Assembly (NCBI GenBank): GCA_905250115.1
Contig: CAJNOI010000073.1
Coordinates: 320,827 to 384,826, forward strand
Length of the DNA: 64,000 nucleotides
Direction: 5' to 3'
Source of the DNA: Adineta steineri
Taxonomy: Eukaryota; Rotifera; Eurotatoria; Adinetida; Adinetidae
Shown here: positions 56,014 to 64,000 of the stretch, one piece after another
Numbering within the stretch: the first letter of the stretch is position 1
Layout of the letters: the number at the start of each line of letters is the position of its first letter
Program-made: the position numbers and the translations under genes
Notes under the pieces: generated by a model
What the model was told of the DNA's origin: nothing
Database searches by the model: none
Seen by the model: the letters and a program-made list of their open reading frames with translations, nothing else

Positions 56014-56976
56014 ATGTCATCTATCAACGTTACGATTAATCAAATAAATACAACAACAACAGTACTTGTTACGGTTTTATCATTTTTTAGTTTTGTCTTT
56101 GGTGCAATTGGTCTTACGCTAAACATTCTTGTTTTTAGACGTCCATTTTTACGTCGTGAACCATGTGCAGTATATTTTTTCTGGTCAACATGTTATAGTT
56201 TATTGGTTGTATTTGTAATTATGCCTGTACGTATTCTTTCGGACGGATACAATATAGATATATCTACTTACAATATTGTAATTTGTAAAACAGAAATTTT
56301 TCTTTTTCATGTCATACGTACAATATCTTGTTGGTTGATTGTATTAGCGTCTATCGATAGATATTTCAATAGTTCGACAAAAGCTCAAATTCGTCGAATG
56401 AGTTCACTTAAAGTAGCACGAATAGCAACAGCATCTATCAGTATTCTGATCATTATTTTATATTCACCTATAATCATTTATTATGATATAACTTATTCAA
56501 CTAATGGATCTGGTAATATTGTGCCAAAATGTAATAGCAGAGAAGGTATTAATCGTTCGTTTGATGTATTCTGGTTTTTGATTTTATATTCTCTTTTTCC
56601 ATCGTTATTAATGGTTCTCTTTAGCTTCCTTACAATCATGAATCTTCGTCGACATCGTCAAATCGTTCCTAGAGATCTTGGAAATAATTTAGTTGTTCGA
56701 CGTACAGATACTCAATTCTTACGTATGTTAATTGCTCAAGTATTTGTCATTGTCGTTTCTACTTTACCATTCTGTATTGTTCAAATTTATGGATGGTATA
56801 CAGCAAATTTAGCTAAAAATGTACTGCGACTTGCTGTAGAAAATTTAATATATCGAGTTACAGGTACAATACCATATTTTGCACATATAAGTAGCTTTTA
56901 TATGTATACATTAACGCGAACTATTTTTCGTGAAGAATTGTTCAAGATCATGAAACGATGTTGCCATCCAAATTAA
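56014..56976 (+). CDS. rhodopsin-like (class A) G-protein-coupled receptor
   Basis: Intronless, 320 aa. The short N-terminus has N-glycosylation sequons (NVT, NTT). Seven hydrophobic segments lie at about residues 15-40, 53-75, 92-114, 135-155, 185-208, 240-262 and 275-300. TM1 has the conserved Asn (GLTLNILVF), and TM3 ends with an intact DRY at 115-117. A Cys before TM3 (residue 91) and one in the second loop (VPKC) can form the usual disulphide. The TM7 NPxxY motif is replaced by a SSFYMYTL segment, an odd feature. The ligand is unknown; neuropeptide-type receptors are the nearest look. Large families of intronless receptors of this style are common in rotifers and other lophotrochozoans. 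AT-rich codon use matches its neighbours. Confidence 0.88.
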   Translation: MSSINVTINQINTTTTVLVTVLSFFSFVFGAIGLTLNILVFRRPFLRREPCAVYFFWSTCYSLLVVFVIMPVRILSDGYNIDISTYNIVICKTEIFLFHVIRTISCWLIVLASIDRYFNSSTKAQIRRMSSLKVARIATASISILIIILYSPIIIYYDITYSTNGSGNIVPKCNSREGINRSFDVFWFLILYSLFPSLLMVLFSFLTIMNLRRHRQIVPRDLGNNLVVRRTDTQFLRMLIAQVFVIVVSTLPFCIVQIYGWYTANLAKNVLRLAVENLIYRVTGTIPYFAHISSFYMYTLTRTIFREELFKIMKRCCHPN

Positions 56977-58515
56977 AATCTTATACTGGTTACTCAAGCT
57001 GAAACGCAGAATATGTCTACGTTACGTAGAAATCTTAAATGTGAACTTAAATGTTGTTTATCTGAATATATGTTTTATTTTAAATAATGTTTCATCTCTT
57101 ATCGAAAGTAGAGAATGTTCAGTAAAACATTCACTATATTAACTTACAATTTAGTCATATTAAATGTTTATATTCATAAAATATATCCATTCTGAGTTTT
57201 TCATGTTAAGCGAGATATAGTTGAAAGAAAAGATAAATCAAGGGTGTAGAGGTTAAAAAGATACTCACATCCATGCTCTTTGTTATCATAGAAAATGCAC
57301 TATTTCAACTTAGACATTCTTATAATTATAAATAAATTAGAGTAATCAAAAACTGCTTTAGGAAATTGTCGATTATTATAACACTGAGCAGTTTTTTCTT
57401 CATTATATGTTATATAGAAAATGAAAAACTATATTAGACATTCTTTCCACCCATGATAGGATCGATGACATTAACAAAGAAGAAAAGACAATGAGCAACT
57501 CATCACTATGCTATTAAAACAAGATGAACGCAAGAAGAAAAAAGAGAGAAAGATATAAAGAAATAGTTTGATTTACTAAACATCAAAGGTAAGAATAGTA
57601 CAATAGCAGGTTACAATAAATTCCCATCTTAAAACAGAAGACAAAGTTTAGATAGAGGGTGTGAAGGTAACATATCGACGCCACCCACACCCTCACTGAA
57701 TTGTCGGATTATATAAAATTCTGATATTAAATGATATTATTAACAAGATATTCGTCTAAATTTTTGTAGTCATAATCGATATTAATCATAATGTTAGTTA
57801 TATCTAAGAGTACCCACAAAAACTGGAAATGAATATCAATTTATATATGTCTTTGACTTCTGCACCATATTTATATATAAATGGTACAGTTATGATACAT
57901 TAGTTACTTATGACAATAATCTAAACTATTAGAGAATAAAGATTGACTATAGAAAACAGAATCATAATTTAGAAAAACTTTATTATTTGTCTCATAAGTT
58001 CTACTATGATAGATTTTTAAACTTTTACCATCTCTGAAAATCCTATTGTTAATAATAACGATCAATATTCTTCTAATAAATCAAATATGATGACTCCAAA
58101 TTCTTTTCTTTATTTATTCAATCGAAACAATTGCACCTGATATTCATATTTTGTGTTGAAATTAGGATACAATACAGATCAGAACAAAGAGATCATGTGA
58201 AAGTATGTAAAGTATATGTATTATTTATTTTATGGCAAGATAATAATAAAAGATTAATCAATGGATGTTGTGAACTTATAATGTAAAATAAATATTGTCT
58301 TAATACTTTCACAATTTCCCTTCTATTATTTACTTCATTAAAATACTTCGTCGATACAAAAGTTGTTTATTGAAATTTTCTATAAAATTAGATATAACTG
58401 AATTCAAAGCTAATTTTACACATATTAGAGAAAAAGAAGAAAATTAGTAAAAACACTTTCATGGTTATACATGTAAAATTATTTATTTTTTAATAATAAA
58501 CTAGTTGAATAACAA
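56977..58515. other. convergent intergenic region with hairpins
   Basis: 1.5 kb between the receptor and transporter 3' ends. It contains one G-rich hairpin copy (57653-57698) and a weaker relative near 57238-57280 (AAGGGTGTAGAGG ... CTCACATCC). No gene. Confidence 0.6.
57653..57698. repeat. telomere-like mini-hairpin, copy 9
   Basis: AGAGGGTGTGAAGGTAA at the left and CCACCCACACCCTCACTG at the right with a very short loop, 46 nt in all. A decayed possible tenth copy lies about 400 nt upstream. Confidence 0.5.
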
Positions 58516-61500
58516 TTAGTGTCCGTTGTTTTGAGTATTTAACATTGTATAGTAAATTCCACCTTTTTGTACTAGTTCTGTATGAGTTCCACTTTCAACT
58601 ATACGACCCATTTCAAGTACATATATTAAATCACATGAACGTATTGTCGAAAGACGATGTGCAATAATAAGTGATGTTCGATTAGGATCTTCTGTTTGTG
58701 CTTGTTCAAGAGTTACTTGTACTATCTGCAAATTACAAATGTTAATAATATCTATAAAAGAAAAATAAACTTACTTGTTCATTATATGGATCCATAGCAC
58801 TTGTCGCTTCATCTAATAACAGTATTTTAGGTCGACGAATAAGAACTCGAGCAATAGCAATACGTTGTTTTTCACCACCTGATAAAAAACTACCTTTTAC
58901 TCCAACTTTTGTATCATAACCCTATAACAATATAAGATTAAATTACTAAATAATCAATGTAATTCTATATTTATCTAACTTGAGGTAATTGTAGAATAAA
59001 TTCATGAATATTAGCTTTAGTTGCAGCAAGAACAATCTCATCCATTGGTATATTTTCTAATCCATATGCGATATTTTCAGCAATTGTTAAATCAAATAAA
59101 ACTGGTTCTTGACTAACAACACCCAAACGAGAACGAAGCCATTGAAGATTTAATTTTCGAATATTAACACCATCAAGAAGCTAGTTTATATTAATATCGT
59201 CTATATAAGTATTTGAATTATATATAGAAAAGAAATACTTACCAATTCACCATGTGTAACATCATAAAATCGTTCTAGTAACTGAACGATTGTTGATTTT
59301 CCACATCCAGATGAACCTAAAACGATTGTATTATATGATTAATAAACTGGAAGATTTAATTTATTTGAACATACCAACTAGAGCTATACGTTGACCTGAT
59401 TTAATAGATAATTGAAGTTTATTAAGAACAAGAACTGTTGGACGACTTGGATAAACAAATTTAACTTGATTAAAGTCTGTTTCTCCACTAAAGTTAGTCT
59501 AAACAGTTCAAGATTAAAATATTCAATTGAAAGACAATAGCTTTTTTTTTCGTTTACTAATTCTTGTCCTTTATTTGATCCATTATCAATAGTTGGTGTT
59601 CGATCAACTAGATCAAAAAATGCATGAGCAGCAGCAAATGATGCACCAATACGTCTTCCTCTAAAACAAAAATAATCAAAACAAAAAAAACATAAATTCT
59701 ATATCTTACAACAATCCAACAGCCCTTAATGATTCTAATGCAAACATTCCAAATGCAGAAACCCTATAAAAATAAAAAAAAATAAAGAAATAATAAAATT
59801 TAATTTATATATTATCAAAGTTATTGTTTTAGTTACATAACAATATCGCTCATATCTAATTCATTGTTTTCAACAAGAATCAAAGCACGCCAATACAAAA
59901 GTCCCAAAGTCAATGGATTCATTGCCCAGTACAATCCAAGTGCTATTGCAAACACTACTTCAGGTTTCCAAGACAATCTAAACAAAAAATAATTTATTGA
60001 AGATTGAAGTCAATATCTGTACAAAAAAAGAGAGTTATATTCGATTTTATTAGTCCATTATCAATATAGAAGAGCATGTTTTTTGACAAAATTAATCAAG
60101 ATTCTTCAAACTACCCGGAGTTTTGTTTATTACTTTATATATATTTAGATTTCAAATTAGATCTACTATAACTAGGAAATAAACTTACTACAATCAAAAC
60201 AACTATATCATCAAATTTCACTCAAGTTTCGATTTCACTATTATTTTCTCAGTTCGTTTTTACGATTTTTTATTACTATGAGAAAGCTCTTTTTCAAATA
60301 TGTATACATGCAGGATATTCAAAAGACTAACCTTAATACTTGGTCAATCATATTTGAATATTGTTGTAAAAATTCATTTTCCATTGATAACTGTTTTACT
60401 GTACGCATATTAGTTATAACTTCAACAGCAAGCTAAAAAGACAAAACATAAAATGAATATTTAATAATCATTTCATCAAATAATATATATAATAACATAA
60501 TTTTACTACACATTAAAAGAATATGAATAACAAGATGATTTTACCGTGCTTGCTTGAGAGTAAATGAGATCAGATTGTATTTTTAACCATGAACTCAACC
60601 GTATTTGAATAGTAGTAACGATTATCATGATAACGAAAGGAATAGCTATGATTATTGTTAATTGCCAGTTGTAATAAAGGCCAAGTAAGAAGCCAAAAGC
60701 AGACATGGAAAAAGCTTGACAAATAACACCTAATCTTGAACCAGCCATGTCTTCAATAGCAGCTGCATTAGAGGAGAGGTGAGTACATATAGCACCAGAA
60801 CCGTTTTCAGGTCGATCGAAATAAGCGACTTCTTGACGAAGAAAACATGCAAAAGCTTTTGAACGAATGCGACTAACTAATTTTGCTCCTGCGACTCCAA
60901 AAGCCGCAAACTGTAAACGAACATGAAAAAACTCATTGATTTAGTTTAGAAATAATATGGTTACTTGAAAAAAATGAAGAATCATAAAAACAGCGCCAGT
61001 AATAAGAAATAAACCGCATGTAACCAATACTCGACGACGTACATCATCGTATTTGCAATCATTAAATTCCTAAATAAAAGAAACATTCGACAGAAAAAGA
61101 TACATCTTTCATCTTTTCCTGGAGTATTCATATGAATAAAATTACTTACATTAATTATTTTTGCGAATAGAATCGAGAACACTGGTCCACGTAATCCACC
61201 AAGTAAGCATGCTAAACAACCAATCAAGATAAATACCCATTCAGGACTGTTCATCTTCATGAGTCTAAGAAAAACAGATTTTCCTCTTGCTGACGTCGAA
61301 GCTCTCTAAAAATTTATATATTAATAATAACTTTTTAAAGTTGTTAGATATTTATTTTTACCAGATTTGTATCGATTGCTTCGCTCTCACTCAATTGACG
61401 AACACGTTCCACTATTCCAAAAAACAAAACAAAATGAAGTTTATAAAATATAATAATTATTATAATTAGAATAGTAACACATTACGTAGTTGTTCTTCAT

Positions 61501-64000
61501 CTTCAGCTACTGCTTTTGCTATATTCATTAGGCCATCTTGTGTACCAATCGTTTTTTCAGATTGTTGCATTTTGACCATTGTTTGATATTTACCTCCTTC
61601 TTTTGTCATTAATGTTTCATGTGTACCTTCTTCAATCACACTTCCTTTATCTAATACATAAATATAATCAGCATTTTGAATTGTAGTTAAACGATGAGCA
61701 ATAACAATAGTTGTACGATCTATATATTAATAATAATAATAATATAATCAACAGTAATTAAGTAATTTTTACTTTTGCATGCTCGATCAAGTGCTTCTTG
61801 AACAATTTTTTCACTAACATTATCAAGTGCACTTGTTGCTTCATCTAATAAAAGAATGTTGGGTTGTTTGACAAGTGCACGAGCTAATGCAATACGTTGT
61901 TTTTCACCACCACTCAATTGTATACCACGTTCACCAACAAGTGTTTCATATTTCTATAAATATAAATAATAATACATAGAGATAAATATAAATATTAAAA
62001 AAACAAACATTAGGTAATTTCATAATGAATTTATGTGCATTAGCTTGTTCTGCTGCATGTTCAATCTCTGCACGTGTTGCATTCAATTTACCAAAACGAA
62101 TATTTTCATAAATACTTATTGCAAATAAAATCTATTTCAATATATAAAAATTCAACAGAGACTAAAAAAGAAAATGAAAGAAATTTACAGGTTCTTGACT
62201 AACAACTCCAATATTTTGACGAAATTGTTTGATTTTATGATTTGTAATTGATTGACCATCAATCATAATTCTGCCTGAAGACGATTCATAATAGCGAAGA
62301 AGAAGTGATACACATGTACTTTTCCCTATCAATCAATTTCAATATTAAAATGTTATGTTTGTTTTAGAAAAAAAAGATTTACCACAACCACTTGAACCTA
62401 CAAGAGCAGTTGTTTGATTAGCACGAGCAATCAATTTAAGATTGTTCAAAGCTGTTGCATTTTCTCTCGATGGATAACTAAAACTAACATTGTCAAATTC
62501 AATATCACCATTAATATTAGAAATAGATCTTTCATTAGATATGTTCTCTTGCAATATTTCTCTTTCGTTGATATTTTCATCATGCGCCTATATCATAAAA
62601 AATAAAATAGAAAATATAATTACCAAGATTTAGTCGTTATAGTATTCAATATATTTTACCTCATCAATAAGTCGAAATACGGATACTGCTGCAGCTTGAG
62701 CTTCCGACATTGATTGAAAGAAAGGTCCAATTAAATTAAGATAACTTAAAGCTCGTGCAAACATATTTACAACCTAAGCAAAAGTTCATTTTTCAGTTAC
62801 TTGTTTGCAATTTTAATGTTATAGCTCACTTACAATAAGAATCTCACTAATGGTTAGTGAACGATGATTTCCATGAGACATAAGAATGAAACCAAAAGTG
62901 AAACCGATTGAATAAACTGCAAAGCTTATAAAAAATAACCAACCAAAAAAAGTACCAAATGCAGCATCTTTGCGAACAGTATACCATTCATTCAATTTTA
63001 GTTCTTTTTCATATCTAGATAAAGATAAATATGACAGTAAAATAATATAAAATAATCTAGAAATCTTTGTTTATTTATTTACTGTTTTTGTTGCCATTTG
63101 CTTCCATTGAATGAAAGAACAGTTCTTAATGAACTAAATACTTCTTGAGCAATTTGTCCAGCTTTTGAATATGTACTTAATTGCGCTTCTGTTTCTTTAG
63201 TGATGACCTGTAATTATTGATAAAACTTTAGCAAATTAAATAACAATTTATACTTTAGCAAACATCAATGAACTACCAACAATAATTGGAACCATACAAG
63301 ACATAATTAAAGACAATTGCCAATTGAGAATAAAAGATATGATTATACTGAAAATCATGATTAGAATAAGTGAAATTGTTTCTAAGAATTCAAAACCTAT
63401 CCCGTTTTTGATCTTTTCAATATTACTGTAAAGAAAATCGATCATGGATAATTGTTTGTAATAAAGTTATTATATTTACTTACATAAAAAGCTTCGTATT
63501 GTATTGAGTAGTTTGGTTTGTATCTAGATAAGTCATGTTCTAAAGAATGAAAGAGAAATAATACATTATTTTATCTTAGATCATAATGTAATTGTTATAT
63601 TAACCATGTTTTTAGAATTATTAGTCTGTTGATCAGAGAAATATTTAAAAAAAAATTAGAAATCGAGGCCAAAATGATCTACTTATTTTTGTTTTATGCT
63701 TGGCACGGAGCAAGAGAAATAAATAGAATAAACTGTATTCTAACTGGTTTAATCGGTTATACTCATTTATTTTAGTTACTCTTCAATAAATCAGATCTGT
63801 ACTAAATTTAAGTCATCTAGTAAAAATTCGATATTATTCAATTTTGACTTATGATTACGAATGGTAAAGTATATTATGTATGTAAAAAATATTTTTACTT
63901 ACACGTTGAATAAGTGATTGAAACAGTAAAACACTCATACGAGATGTCTGCCGTTCCGTAGCAACTGTCCAACAGATATATTCAAGAACAGCACTTAGAA
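58516..64000 (-). CDS. ABCB: full-size ABCB (P-glycoprotein/MDR-like) transporter, 5' end outside the window
   Basis: ATP-driven membrane exporter; the gene continues beyond 64000. From the right edge: the end of TMD1 ([13 protein letters not shown] near 63960, then membrane helices). NBD1 follows, with Walker A GSSGCGKS (near 62385), Q-loop IGVVSQEP, signature LSGGEKQR and Walker [13 protein letters not shown] (near 61850). After a charged linker (61310-61560), TMD2 begins [21 protein letters not shown]2 has Walker [10 protein letters not shown] (near 59300), [39 protein letters not shown] and the H-loop [11 protein letters not shown]. The stop is at 58518-58516. Both ATP sites look complete. 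More than twenty short exons are separated by small introns; one of about 340 nt lies at 59980-60330. Substrate cannot be deduced. Confidence 0.93.

Overview
The window is a piece of an AT-rich animal nuclear genome. It has compact genes with many short GT-AG introns (mostly about 45-110 nt), AATAAA-type 3' ends and two assembly gaps (21949-22048 and 54308-54407). The best guess is a bdelloid rotifer. The secreted protein with a Cys-containing N-terminal domain, a Ser/Thr linker and FG-GAP/VCBS repeats (23575-25615), and the intronless rhodopsin-like receptor at 56014, are of kinds I associate with bdelloids. G-rich arms in a dispersed hairpin family also match TGTGGG, the telomere unit I recall for Adineta. 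No species can be named from sequence alone.

Layout. 1-4955 holds no recognisable gene. 4956-13898 (-) is DNA polymerase epsilon catalytic subunit, with exonuclease, polymerase, Fe-S and C-terminal zinc motifs all visible. 14627-15302 (+) is a heterochromatin protein 1 homologue. 16718-19865 (-) is a polo-like kinase 1 homologue. 19866-23574 is non-coding, with a gap and a hAT-type MITE. 23575-25615 (+) is the VCBS protein. 26166-35188 is an accessory region: an unrecognised exon, three paralogous two-exon secreted proteins of unknown family (28221, 30422, 34443), duplicated flanks and a large nested foldback element. 36697-43205 (+) is IFT122, 43582-44889 (-) a DNAJB1/4/5-type Hsp40, 45257-49834 (+) RSPH10B, and 51340-52185 (-) calcyphosine-like. 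52820-53431 (+) is a novel basic Ser-rich protein. A gap at 54308-54407 interrupts one or two unknown genes. 56014-56976 (+) is a class A GPCR. 58516 to beyond 64000 (-) is a full-size ABCB (P-glycoprotein-like) transporter, cut at the window edge.

Functionally, three of the four genes between 36.7 and 52.2 kb (IFT122, RSPH10B, CAPSL-like) belong to the ciliary/axonemal repertoire, which suits a ciliated animal. POLE, HP1 and PLK form a replication, chromatin and mitosis stretch on the left.

The most interesting non-genic signals are: (1) a family of about ten 40-80 nt hairpins with telomere-like arms, four of them inside POLE introns and one split by a second MITE with a target duplication; (2) the three-member secreted family with exactly conserved exon architecture; (3) a 366-bp near-perfect palindrome in an RSPH10B intron; and (4) a 1.1-kb nested foldback at 31336-32481.
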